This document shows, one piece after another, positions 46,987 through 57,182 of a stretch of DNA of 64,000 nucleotides. This DNA comes from Saccharina japonica (Eukaryota > Sar > Phaeophyceae > Laminariales > Laminariaceae). Below the pieces are notes generated by a model. The model searched no databases. It was given only the letters and a program-made list of their open reading frames with translations, and was not told the origin of the DNA. Positions within the stretch are counted from its first letter, which is position 1. Each line of letters opens with the position of its first letter. A program made the position numbers and the translations under genes. The stretch covers positions 47,912 to 111,911 of the forward strand of contig MEHQ01003871.1 of the NCBI GenBank assembly GCA_008828725.1, read 5' to 3'.

Positions 46987-47898
46987 TCACAGTGCATGGA
47001 AATGGTCCAGCTGTAAGGGGCTCAAACTGTCTCGCGCCTCCTCTTCGGACAGCCACTGCGACTCCGTGCCATCCACGAATCGTCCCTTGTATCGCCACTT
47101 CCAAGCGTTGCCCTGACCCACCACAGCCTCTCTGTCTATTCGGGTATACATAGGCGACGCAACAATCGACGGCTCCGCAAGTCCGAAGTCACCTCCCCAT
47201 GCCAGGTGAGCAAACTCGTCCTCGAAGTCGTGACGTAGGTTGTCCGGACGTAAATGGAACATCTTGATGTTCGCTGCTGACGCTCTCCGTCGGCCAATCC
47301 CTCGCCCATTCATCGTGACGATGTAGCTGAGTCCTGGTAAGACAACTTCAGTCACCTCCCAAGGTCCGGTCCAGTGCTCGTGGGCTATTTTATGATGTAT
47401 CCCCTCCCTTTCCATCACAGACTCCGCCTCCTTCAATAGCATCTTGTCTCCGACAACAACACGGGTTCCTACCGAGGTACGACCGATTTCAGCATTCCGA
47501 CTCTCACGAGTTTTTTGCCTGTCATCATGTCTTTTCAATAGAGCCTCCCGTACATCCCATACCTGCTTGTACACTTGGCGTTTGTCGGCCACGTAACTGT
47601 GCATCCCGCCCCTGAAATCACCACCATCGATCTCGGGGTGCGTAGCATCAAGTTGCGTGCGCGCATCACGACCGAAGAAAGGACGGAAGGCAGTTGGCTT
47701 ACCCGGCAAGCGCAGGACCGGAGTGGTACGATGGGTCCACAGTGCCGGCTGCATGTACTCGTCCCATCTGCGAGGCCAGGCCTTGCACAGTTCTCCTAGC
47801 GCTTCGTGTAGCCACCCCCCCCCAGTCTCTCCACCGTCCCCTGCGCACGAGGACGGTCGGCAGGCCCATAGGCGATGGTCACGTTCAACCACTTGCAT
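46987..47898 (-). pseudogene. Integrase C-terminal part and chromodomain, Gypsy 2
   Basis: 303 codons. It covers the end of the integrase core, the GPY/F-like module (HWTGPWEVTEVV, FHLRPDNL) and the chromodomain (AWKWRYKGRFVD, TESQWLSEEEARDS). The frame starts inside sequence overlapping the core frame, reflecting a shift near the poly-C at 47815. Confidence 0.82.
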
Positions 47899-48411
47899 AA
47901 GGGTTGCATCATCTCTGCCGTGAACTCAGATCCCGGATCACTGCGAACATACAGCAGTAGCCCAAAAGTAAGCATCACTTCGAGCAGTTTCTTTGCTACT
48001 CCGAGTGCTTCTTTCGTGGGGACCGGGAAGGCGAATAATAACTTGCTGGCTTTGTCGACTGCCACCAGTAGAACTTTGTTGCCTGCGTCCGACTTCACCC
48101 CCATGTCCTGGATGTCGACTTCGAGTACCTCCCCGGGTCGCAGAAAACCTCGCCGGTAGCATGGCAACCCGTTGACTCGCTGATCGCTTGCGACGCCTGC
48201 ACCCACACAAGAGGACGTAGTCTCTCACGTCCCTGATGAGGGTGGGCCAGCAATACCGACGACTAATCAAGGCTGTAGTTCTCGCCGTCCCTGGATGCCC
48301 GTAGGTGCTGTGTGCCAGCGCCATAATGCCTGAAACAAGAGATTGGGGAACTGCAAGTCGTGGTACCTTTCCTAGAGGTGCTACCCACAAGAGGTCGTCG
48401 TCGTCCATCAC
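47796..48411 (-). pseudogene. Integrase zinc module and catalytic core, Gypsy 2
   Basis: The zinc module ALAHSTYGHPGT followed by VLLCGCRRRK is better preserved than in Gypsy 1 (TYGHPG against TYGNPE). The core shows EVDIQDMG, RSDPGSEF and GTVERLGG, giving D, D and E with 35-residue spacing. Two frames overlap around 48130-48200. Confidence 0.85.
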
Positions 48412-48584
48412 ATATTCGCCACCTCCTGCTCTCGGTTTCCCACTTCCTGGAGTTGTTTCCGAATCCTGCCAAGTACCATATCTTCACACTGCCTCTGCAT
48501 CAGTTGCGGCGTATCCTGGACAGTAGCTGTCACCCTTTCCAGCATGGACGGCTCCGACCGCTGGGACCCCTTGGCCCCTTTCCC

Positions 48585-48929
48585 TCATCCGCATGAGCCG
48601 CTGCTTGTGTCCTTCGGTGTTTCTTCCAAAGGATCTCGTTGCCGTTTCGGTTTCGGGATGGGCTCTGTCTGTCCCCTGCGCTTGTGTGGGCGATCATGTT
48701 TCACTGGTAGCGCAGTAGTAGTGATTGCCTGCGCCGGTGCATTATCCATCTCCCCCTCCTCAGGTAACGGCGGTTCTGCCTCCCAGGCAACCTCCGGTTC
48801 CTGGGAAGCAGTCTTCGCCTGCGATCTCGTGACTGCTCTCGTCACCCCAAAGACTTCTGCTGCTGCGAAATAACCTTCAGACACCATGCAGGCCAATCCT
48901 TCCTGTTCCACGACCTCTGGCACCGGTTT
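48585..48929 (-). other. Methyltransferase-integrase linker, Gypsy 2
   Basis: The C-terminal part of the open frame 49178-48585: acidic/Pro stretch EAEPPLPEEGEMDNAP, then basic RPHKRRGQ and PKPKRQRDP. It parallels 11341-10946 of Gypsy 1. Confidence 0.5.
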
Positions 48930-49832
48930 TCCCAGTAAGCCTTGAACCGCTAGTTCAACTAGCACTGCTCGTAGCATTGGAGGAAACGTGAAATCTGCGA
49001 TGACGTTCGCCTTTGCGCTTTGGCTGACCGTATGCGGGATCACATAGTGTTCTTGTCCTGTGGCGATCTTGGCGTAGTCGTTGAAGTGCAACTCCTCAGC
49101 TTCTTCAAGGCGTGCCGCATCCGCTGGGTGTGTGACATACCCTTCGGTCGGCGTTTCCCCCATGCATGATGTGAACACGGTTCAAATATATGATGGGTTC
49201 GTTGAAAGAATAAATCGCCCGCTCTACGATACCTCTCTTCAGGAAGTATGCGCCTCTTCATCCCAGAAATTCCCCGATTCCTGAACTGGTGGCTTTACCT
49301 TCTCCAACCTCCGCTTCCAAACGGTTAACTTCCCCTTCGTGGCAAGGCCTCCCTTGATTACTACCACGAACGTCCGTTTCCTCCTCCACGGAATCCCTAC
49401 TTGGCTCGCCAATATCTCCGCCTTGTCCACGATGTATGACTCTCGGTCCAAAGCGGTGAGAATCTCGTCGTTCCATTCCGTCGTTCGAAGAAGGTTGCCC
49501 AAACATTCGAGCATAAAAACTCGTGCGTCTGCGGCGATGGCAGCTTAGGCTAAGCTACTCGCTCCGGATACTTTCTCTTTCTCTGGCACCCCTTCAAACC
49601 TCCTGCAGGCGTCACCGACCACCAGGTCTGGTTTCACCTCTGTCAACAGGCGTAGGCATTCCTGCGACCCTGTTGTCACTCTAAGTAGCCTCACACCGGT
49701 GTCCAATCCGTTTGCTCTGATGCATTCCAGTGCTCTCCAGTCCTGGTCTACGGCTCCTCTGACCGTCAGCAACCCCTCCGATGCAAGGATGCTGCCTCCC
49801 CCCCCACAGTCGAGCATGACTACCACTGGAAG
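48930..49832 (-). pseudogene. C5-cytosine DNA methyltransferase domain in Gypsy 2
   Basis: The best preserved copy. Motif I is VVVMLDCGGGGSILASEGL. Motif II is VDQDWRALECIRANG. Motif IV is DLVVGDACRRFEGVPEKE with the Cys at 49605-49607. A TAA at ~49545 sits where Gypsy 1 has Gln (SSLA-stop-AAIAAD). Motif VI is ARVFMLECLGNLL. Motif VIII is VGIPWRRKRTFVV. After a frameshift near 49240 come motifs IX-X (HPADAARLEEAEELHFNDY, then FPPMLRAVLVEL). Known Dcm/Dnmt enzymes flip the cytosine and attack C6 with the PCQ cysteine. Here PCQ is ACR and ENV is ECL, but Cys and Glu remain. The fold assignment is from motif order, and activity is untested. Confidence 0.88.
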
Positions 49833-50079
49833 CTCCGGTGCAATAACAAGCTCCGCCTGTTGAGTATCTACCTCCGATGGGTCTTCGGGTGTGAATGCGA
49901 CGGCTGCCAGCACTACAAGACTTAGAGTACTAGTTTCGTCTACATCACCCACTCCTAAGGTTTCGAGGTGTACACCGTCGAGCACTAGCCCCTGTGGCCC
50001 TTTGTAAACGTTTGGCAACGACTCGTCTGCTGGAAAAGAGTCGTCGAAATCGTCGATCACGTTGCTCTTGTTCGGTAAC

Positions 50080-50653
50080 CGCGACATGGCATCCGGGCGC
50101 TGATGTTGTGTCCCCGGCCTCCACTTCAAGGTTATGTCGTGCTCCATCAACCTCAGAGCCCAGCGGTGGTATTTCGGTGTGAGGGATTGGCTTTTAAAGA
50201 GACACATCAACGCCGAACAGTCCATGACGAGCGTGAACGGTCGCCCCCAAAGATAGGGTTGGAACTGGTTCACCGTCCACATGACCGCCATGCATTCACG
50301 GTCTAGTGCTGACCTTTTGGAGTCCCTCTCGACCACCTTTTTCTGCCGTAAGCGATCACCATTTCCACCCCTTCGATGCATTGCATTAGCACCGCTCCTG
50401 CTCCCATCTTACTGGCATCGGTGTACAGCAAGAACGGCTCTGTCCACACGGGCAGGGCTAGAATTGGGGGCGACGGCAAAGCCTCGATAAGCGCATTAAA
50501 TGCCTTGTTCTGCTCTTCTCTCCACGGAACTTTATTTTGCTTCACTCTCTTGGTCCTGAACCTCGGATCTCTCAGCAAGTCGGAAATGGGCGCCACCACT
50601 GTGCTATAATGGGGTACGATTTGGCGTAAGTACCCTGTCATGCCCCGCAGCAC
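50080..50653 (-). pseudogene. RT connection and RNase H, Gypsy 2
   Basis: The frame 50653-50303 carries the RT connection region and LLYTDASKMGAGAVL (first RNase H Asp). After a shift, the 278-codon frame 50381-49545 supplies SALDRECMAVMWTV (Glu), LVMDCSALMCLF (Asp) and TLKWRPGTQHQRPDAMSRL. It then continues without a break into the methyltransferase domain, so RNase H and methyltransferase are in one frame. Confidence 0.85.
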
Positions 50654-51868
50654 TCACACTTCCTCCACAGTGTTCGGCCTTGACAGCTGCGTGATATCAT
50701 CAATCGTGATCAGAGCCGGCCTGGTACCAAGCCTATCCACGGTCATGCCGACGAACTCCTTGACCGACTGACAGAAATGCGATTTCTGGAGATTGACGGT
50801 TAGACGTCCTTGCCGTAGACACTCGAACGTTTCTCGAAGCAGTCCCGAATGATCTTCAAAGGTTTTCGACGGGATGGCGATGTCGTGTAACCAGTTCTTG
50901 ATTCGTAACATACGCCCTCCCACGCACTTGACTGGTAACATACGCCCTCCCACGCAGTTGGCAACCGCGGATATCACTGTCTTTCACCCGATGCCGCAGC
51001 GAACGTACTCGTGCAGCTTCCCGTCGGCGTCTCGAAACGCCGTCAGGTGCCGATCGTCCTCATGGATTTCGAGCTTTAAGAGTCCTGAAGCCAAATGGGT
51101 GCTGGAGAAATACTTCGACCCTTCCATCTCATCCACAATGTGCTGCAAGTCCCCGAGTCCATCACTCTGTGATTCGAGAAGCATATTAGCACCTCGAAAA
51201 TCCTGCACAACCCGCACTGTCCCGTCTTTCTTGCGAACCGTCGAACAATTGGCGGCCCACTCGGACGTTTATTCCCGAATGGACCCATTCTTCAGGAGTT
51301 TCGCCACCTCAGTCTGAATCACCTCGTGCTGTTCCGGGCTGTAGTGTCGAATGGGAGCCACGTATGGTTTGACGTTGGGATCTTTGAGCTCCAGTCGCAT
51401 TGGCACTTCCTTAAATGCTGGTACGCTCTTGGGGTTGACCGCGAACACATCGATGTACTCGTTGAGAATGCCCATCAGTGTGTCTTTTTCGCTTGGACTG
51501 AACTGTCCCAAGTTGGCCTCCCCCAGGTCCACCGTGGGGACTTCGCTCGGAGTGTCTGCGATTTCACCACCTTTGTCGAGTTGCTCCGGTGGTCTCCCCT
51601 TGTCTTTCTCGTTGATCACCTCATCCTGTTTCGGGCCTGTCGGTTCCTTCGACACCGGGTTCATGAGTGACTTCATGCGTTCCCGATCGTAATTCTTGAC
51701 AGCGTAAACCGTCGCAACCACCATGCCCCTCTGGATCTTCACGTTATCCTGGGTAACATTCGACAACTTGCAGTGGAGCGGTATACCCGGGAACCACCGC
51801 TGTGCCCCCCTTGGTACTCCTAGATCCCCTCCTAGCTTAAGATCATAGCGGATATTTGGCTCTACCAC
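50654..51868 (-). pseudogene. Reverse transcriptase, Gypsy 2
   Basis: The frame 51868-51269 has a protease-RT connector and the RT start (PYVAPIRHYSPEQHEV, EVAKLLKNGSI). The frame 51217-50984 covers VRVVQDFRGAN and motif A, where the catalytic Asp is His (SSTHLASGLLKL). The frame 50977-50654 has motif C as WLHD where Gypsy 1 has WLDD. Two catalytic Asp residues are therefore lost in this copy. A short duplication around 50905-50960 repeats a CVGGRML segment. Confidence 0.87.
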
Positions 51869-52099
51869 TACGAGCTGCTGTAGTTGAGGTTGAAACCCTT
51901 TGACAAAAGCGTCTACCTGGATACTGGTACCTCTCTGAACCTCTACGTCTTTCGCAATGCGTAGTTTCTAGTGCAGAGTACCTTCTCCCTCCCATACAGA
52001 GCTTCCTAACTCCATAATCTCCGGCCGAATCTTCGGTTCCTCCAACGGTTCCGGTTCTTGCTCGTCTGTCGATGGTTTCACCGCGCAATAGTGGTCCCA

Positions 52100-52542
52100 C
52101 TCGGCATACATCGCTCTTGTTGCGGCCTCTCCGACCTCCTTCGGGGCGAATGGTACCCACGATGAGGATGGTGTCGGCCGGAAACCCTCTTCACCATCAT
52201 ACTGATGATACTTCGATGATCCGTCATGGACGCGGCTCCAAGCATCATCGCGTACGGAAGTCCTTTCACCACCCGGAACTTCATACGGAAGATCTGGTCG
52301 ACCGGTGCAAAGAAAAGCGGTAGCAAGCACGACCCTACCACTTCTATCGGGGTTACGGCGCTGTTCTTTGGGTTTGCTGCGCTAAGTAGGCCTTTCCCGT
52401 TGGACTCACCAGCGATTTTCCCCAACCGTCACGTTCTTCAATGGATTCGATGAACTGCCGTGACGCGTGGTTTCCTTCGCCCGCCCCAATATCCACCAGC
52501 ACCTCAATCGGAAGTCGCCGGCTGGGGTGTTCGAGAGCCTCC
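52100..52542 (-). pseudogene. Retropepsin-like protease, Gypsy 2
   Basis: The active-site segment IEVLVDIGAGEGNHASRQF lies at about 52510-52450. The usual Asp-Thr-Gly is Asp-Ile-Gly. The C-terminal half follows in the frame 52425-52078 (FRMKFRVVKGLPYAMMLGA). The two halves are in different frames. No counterpart exists in Gypsy 1. Confidence 0.7.
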
Positions 52543-53062
52543 TTACCGCTTCCGGTGCAGCACCGACTCGTAAGCGCTCTTCCGTCCTTCTACCCCCATT
52601 TCCTGGACTAGATGGTCGACCATGCGTTGGGCGTCTTTAGAAAACCCCCCGGTTATGTCGTGTAACGGATAAAATTGTCCGATCCGCGATCCATCAGTTC
52701 CTAGTGGGGAGGGTGGTTGCCCTCGCTGGGGTCCTCTCCCCTGCATCATGGGTTGACCACCCCACGGTGCCTGCACACCCCTGAAATCCCGCTGGTCCGA
52801 TGAACCCTGGCTGTTGTATGAACCCTGCCTGATGTTGACCAGCGAACGCTGGCTGCTGTTGACCAGCGAACCCTGTCTGCTGTTGACCAGCGAACCCTGG
52901 CTGCTGTTGGCTAGCGAACCCTGGCCGTTGTTGCCGCGGCGGCCTTGGCACCATCGGAGGTCCCAACCGCGATCTAGGGTTCGGTTGTGCTCTTCTTGGG
53001 GCTGCCTGTAGACCCCATCGTCCTCCGACTCCAAAGGGCGACGGTAGAGGGGGATGGGCCAT
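52543..53062 (-). pseudogene. Gag remnant, Gypsy 2
   Basis: A Gly/Pro/Gln-rich N-terminus with five or more GFAGQQQ-like repeats (53062-52790). A frame change follows, then QAPWGGQPMMQGRGP and MVDHLVQEMGVEGRKSAYESVL up to the protease. The capsid-like KNDPVFFLDELTKLF block of Gypsy 1 is absent after AYESVL. Confidence 0.6.
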
Positions 53063-55241
53063 CTGATTTTACCCGCCTCCCGCTCCTACGGGATTTGCCG
53101 GTCCTGTTGCCCCTTGTCCTGCACCACCCTGCGGACCCCATCCAACCTGGCCGTCCTGTGGTGGGCCTCCAGCCTGGCCGCTTTGTGACGGGCCTCCCTT
53201 CGGATACGGTCCCTCAAAAGGTCCCCAAAAAGGTCCCCCTCTTCCTGCCATGGCCATTTGGTGACCCGGTTATGTTCTTCCCTTCCATCACTCCTCCCCC
53301 CCTACCCGGGGCGCCGCTCATTTCCCTTTGAAGAAACTTGTCGCTTTGCCGTCGTGTAGAGCAAGATGAACTCGACGAAATGGTGCAGTACACGTCGTAC
53401 TCGACGACGCTGTGTTGTACCCGATGTACTCGACGAAGCTGTGCAGTACACGACGGACTCGACGACGCTGTGTTGTACCCGATGTACTCGACAAAGCTGC
53501 GCAGTATACGACGGACTCGACGACGCTGTGCTGTACCCGATGTACTCGACGAAGACTCGCAGTGCACGACGGACTCGACGAAGCTGTGTCGTACATAGTG
53601 AAGAACACGACAGACTAGACGACGATGTGGTGTACCCGATGTACTCGACGAAGCTGCGCAGTACACGACGGACTCGACGAAGCTGCGTCGTACAACGCGA
53701 AGATGGTGTCCAACGATGCAGTCCAGGGAGACGAGTGGAGTCCAGGGGATCGATGGAGTGTAGTAACACCGGGTTGTCTCCATCAAACGGGGATAAACAG
53801 TGTCTCGGGACCAAGTGGGTGGTAAAAGATTTCGAGTACATGTATATCTACCTTCCGGTAAAAGATTTCGAGTACATGTATATCTACCTTCCTGGTTTAT
53901 TGAAAGTTGTCCCGAAACGATCAAAATCTTGCTGCGGAGCACTTTCGTTTCGTGATGCAAACACAGCAATCCTTGCCCTCCCTTGCAGATACAACGGTTC
54001 CAATACCTCCTAGAGACTATAACGAACAAGTTATACGTTGACGGGCGAAGATCTAAGCATTAGAACCGGAGCTATGGCGTTTTCCGTAAGGAGTACTGAT
54101 ATGGTGTTATTATACCAGAAATAGTATTGCTGCTGTAATAAAAACGAAAAATGTATATTTTTCATCACTCAAGTGCTCTTGTTTCATCATGACCGAAGGG
54201 GCCCCTTAACGGTTAGACATAAACAGACACCCCCCCAGCTTAACAGCAGACAACGCTTACGTACTTGATTGAATACCTAAACAAAAACAAACTAATGTCT
54301 TGCGGAGCAATTTACGAAATAGTTAATTCCCCCACCGATGCACACAACGTCTTCAGTATTGAGAGCCTGCTGGGGAGAACAAACCTGTGATTTCACCCTC
54401 TTATCCTCTATACAAGTACGCGTACGTATGTCGCATACAAAAAAAAAACTAAACTAGAGTTGAACCATTGTTCATTTTGTTTTAAAGCCAAAGGAAAGTC
54501 ACTCTGTGCATGCATGTAAAACGGATAATTCGAGCAATAATATCACAGAAATTGGAAAGCTACATAGCATCAGACAGAGAGTAACACGCTCTTACAGCAG
54601 AGAGAAACCAGTCATACACCAACCATAGTTCACGAATTGATGATGTGGAAGCTTATTACATGACGCGAGTCAGTGTCAACTATGAATAGATAGCAAAGGA
54701 ATGCAGACATTAAATAGCGACGTTCAGGAAGCTTACAATGCGTAGATTCAATAAATATTCTCGGAAATTGCACCAGATTCCTTCAGCCTTGAAACGAATA
54801 TAACCATGGTAAAGTGCAAACAACTGAAAATTGACAAATTGTGTACATGAAACCACATACCGTCCTGACCCTAAAAAAACAGCAACTAAATGTTAGTATA
54901 CAAACGGTTCTTATATTTCGAGTCAGAGTTACATCGCATTTATCGATTCAAATCGTGCATCCACAAAACATGTATGAGTACGTGATGTGTGATTTCTTTT
55001 AAACGACAATATAATATTACTATGAGTATATTACCGCAACAATAGACTGCAATTTCTTGAATCATCCCATACAATAATTACCTGGTACATGTTTAGACTG
55101 CCCAGTCTATTTCCTGTACATTATTTATCAACTTCAACTCAAGAGAAGCTTGCTGGTGTTCCTTTGCTGCTGTGCCTGTGACTCAACCTGCAAACATTGC
55201 TTGTCAGAGTCAACCTGTAAAACATAAGACCACGGACCCAT
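53063..55241 (-). other. Gypsy 2 5' leader
   Basis: About 2.2 kb between the primer-binding site and gag. It includes a minisatellite at 53363-53700 and a 36-bp tandem duplication at about 53820-53893 (ggtaaaagatttcgagtaca type). The outer parts (54200-54260, 54965-55240) match the Gypsy 1 leader. The 271-codon minus-strand frame here (54029-53214) is an effect of the minisatellite. Confidence 0.6.
53363..53700. repeat. Minisatellite of alternating 29-bp monomers
   Basis: Two related monomers alternate: one starts gacgacgctgtgttgtaccc and the other gacgaagctgtgcagtacac, each 29 bp and ending near gtactc or ggactc. The double unit is 58 bp. Because 29 is not a multiple of three, successive monomers rotate the frame, yet long open frames exist on both strands. 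Confidence 0.85.
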
Positions 55242-55257
55242 CCCAGCTGAAGCCCCA
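55242..55257 (-). promoter_or_regulatory. Primer-binding site, Gypsy 2
   Basis: On the minus strand TGGGGCTTCAGCTGGG follows the 5' LTR directly, identical to the site in Gypsy 1. Confidence 0.8.
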
Positions 55258-55793
55258 TGTAACGAAGGGTAAGAGCTCTTACAGATGCGAACACTCAGGT
55301 CTTCAATCCCCTGTTCCCAGTCTCTTACCACTTCTTGTTTCGTTTCCATCCGTGAGTATGCTTTCAGGTTGGTTCCTCCGTCTCTGATCTCAACAGCTGC
55401 CTGCGAATGCCAGTCTTTACATCAGCTGCCTGCGAACTCCAGTCTCGCAGTCCTCCTCCGAGAGCTACAGTAGTGCTACACAACAGATCCCCGGATAAAA
55501 CCTCCAACAATGCCTTACGGTAACGATCACTTTACTCATTCTCGGTTCGCTGCCACTCAAGCTCCAACAATGCCTTACGGTAACGATCGCTGTACTCAGT
55601 CTCGGTTCGCTGCCACTCAAGCTCTCGTCAGGTCAAGTTCTCTTCCTTTTTCCCTCAATGCTTTCGTGGTTTTTGGGTTTGTTTTAGACTGGCCGAGAAC
55701 GGAGCCCTCTAGACTGACTGGAGTTGCACAGTCCTAGGAAGCATTCCGCTACGTACGTATTTTACGTTACGTGCGCGTCAATCCGCCGCAACA
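55258..55793 (-). repeat. Gypsy 2 right LTR (5' LTR)
   Basis: 536 bp, 54 bp longer than the left LTR. The main cause is a ~60-bp tandem duplication (two copies of caacaatgccttacggtaac...ccactcaagct, 55505-55565 and 55566-55625). Bounded by tgtaacgaagg and ccgccgcaaca. Confidence 0.92.
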
Positions 55794-55797
55794 TAAT

Positions 55798-57101
55798 TTG
55801 TTTAACCCACTCCACTGCTTCCAACAGTGCTATATCCAGAACAGAACCCAGCAGATGCGGAGTCAGCACACTCAGCGACGCAACCCTTCACACGACACTG
55901 CTGATAGTTCCTATGCCATATATTCACAAAACACATGATGGCGTATCTGACCCACTTGGCTGGTGGTGTTGGTTTGGCTGGGGGGCTCATGGTCGAGTCC
56001 CCGCCGCACCCGGGGACGATAAGTCCCTATCCTTTGGTCAGAAACAGCTCCACGCAACTACAACTCCAACAACCCGGGGACGAAAAGGGACATTCCCCGG
56101 GTCGATTCCGGCCAGCACGATGGTCCTTTTGTTTTGTACATCGCAGTAAACAGATACTACCATACCAGATACTATACATAGTACTATGGGAAACGTAGGG
56201 CTAGCGCCACGGACGCAGCCCTGGCCGTACCGATATTATCTCTGAAAAATGACCGACCAGCGGCCAACTAAAATTGTCGATGTGTATTCTGTACCTCCCT
56301 CATTGATTTCAAGGCAGCGTGTGAGTGCCCATGCGACCCATGAAACGGCAAATTAAAACTTGATGAGTTCGTGACGAGGAGTGTAAGATATTTCAAAACT
56401 ATGATTAACGCATCCATACACTTGAACGTAAACGTTACGCTCGGGTCGTGATGCTGTACCCCAATCGATTGTATGACCACAGGCTTAACGCGCTATTTTA
56501 GGTCGTACACATCGCTGTCTTCTACGTTTCTCCCATGTTTTTGTCTCAGGCGGGGTCGTTGAATTCATTCATTTTAACTATGCCGTTTCCGATGCTTCCG
56601 TGCCCTGATAAAGCCCTGATACCATCTACTGAATAGGCGAAGCGCACCAGAATTTTGTCGAGGGAAGAGTGGGACTAATGCTTCATGCTCTGTGCCTGAC
56701 GATTTCGTGGACACGGCCTCCTCACACCGAAACATGATATTGCCCTCGGGTACCCCCCGGGTTTCGTTGGGGCCTATCCAGTTCTCACGTGACGATCGTA
56801 CTCGATGCGAGCAATATCCTGTGGCGCGCGGCATAGTTTTAACGCGTGTGTGGCACCCACAATACAGGAGGCGGAATACACGGGAACCTCTTGTTTTTTA
56901 TATTGTGTGGAGCACACGCAGCATGGCCGCGAGGGAACGGAGTGTTTCGCGTACCGTTCGTCTGGAAGTGAAATAAAACAATGGTTGTAGGGTCCTATTC
57001 CATTGTAAATGCCGTCGGATCATTCCGTCAAGTAGACCGAGATAACCCCATGGCAATGACGACAACTAGGATTCATGACGATAATGTGAATGTGTCTACA
57101 G
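55798..57101 (+). other. Intron sequence with one copy of a duplicated segment
   Basis: Positions 56656-56826 recur at 57476-57646, about 820 bp apart and on either side of exon 9. This suggests an old unit-type duplication. A GC-rich stretch at 55965-56025 has a box-B-like ggtcgagtccc but no convincing box A. No gene recognised. Confidence 0.45.
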
Positions 57102-57182
57102 GTGCCGTGCTCTTCGCGTCGTCAAACGTCTACATGGGCGGAAGCATTGGCTTCTTGGTCAACACTGTCGATTCTCATGGAG
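57102..57182 (+). CDS. Beta-helix repeat exon 9
   Basis: An 81-nt exon reading AVLFASSNVYMGGS then IGFLVNTVDSHGG, acceptor gtgtctacag. The donor is gtgatt, weaker than the gtgag of the other exons. The usual NNSA is VNTV, so the Asn ladder is partly lost. Length, phase, SNVYMGGSIGF and the terminal GG are kept. It may be a decaying exon or one skipped in splicing. Confidence 0.6.

Larger units (their letters stand above)
45832..55793 (-). mobile_element. Ty3/Gypsy LTR retrotransposon 2 with DNA methyltransferase domain
   Basis: A 9,962-bp element, minus strand, same family as Gypsy 1. LTRs are at 45832-46313 and 55258-55793, flanked by a perfect 4-bp duplication taat (45828-45831, 55794-55797). 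The primer-binding site TGGGGCTTCAGC is identical to that of Gypsy 1. Order: gag, protease, RT, RNase H, C5-cytosine methyltransferase, integrase, chromodomain, Tudor-like domain, all broken by stops and shifts. It keeps the protease and RT N-terminus that Gypsy 1 lost, and lacks the capsid-like stretch that Gypsy 1 kept. Confidence 0.94.

Noticed and set aside
53214..54029. 271-codon minus-strand frame in the Gypsy 2 leader
   Set aside because: It lies mostly over the 29-bp minisatellite, which keeps several frames open on both strands.
55950..56030. Second SINE head (ggtcgagtccc)
   Set aside because: No acceptable box A and no A-rich tail.
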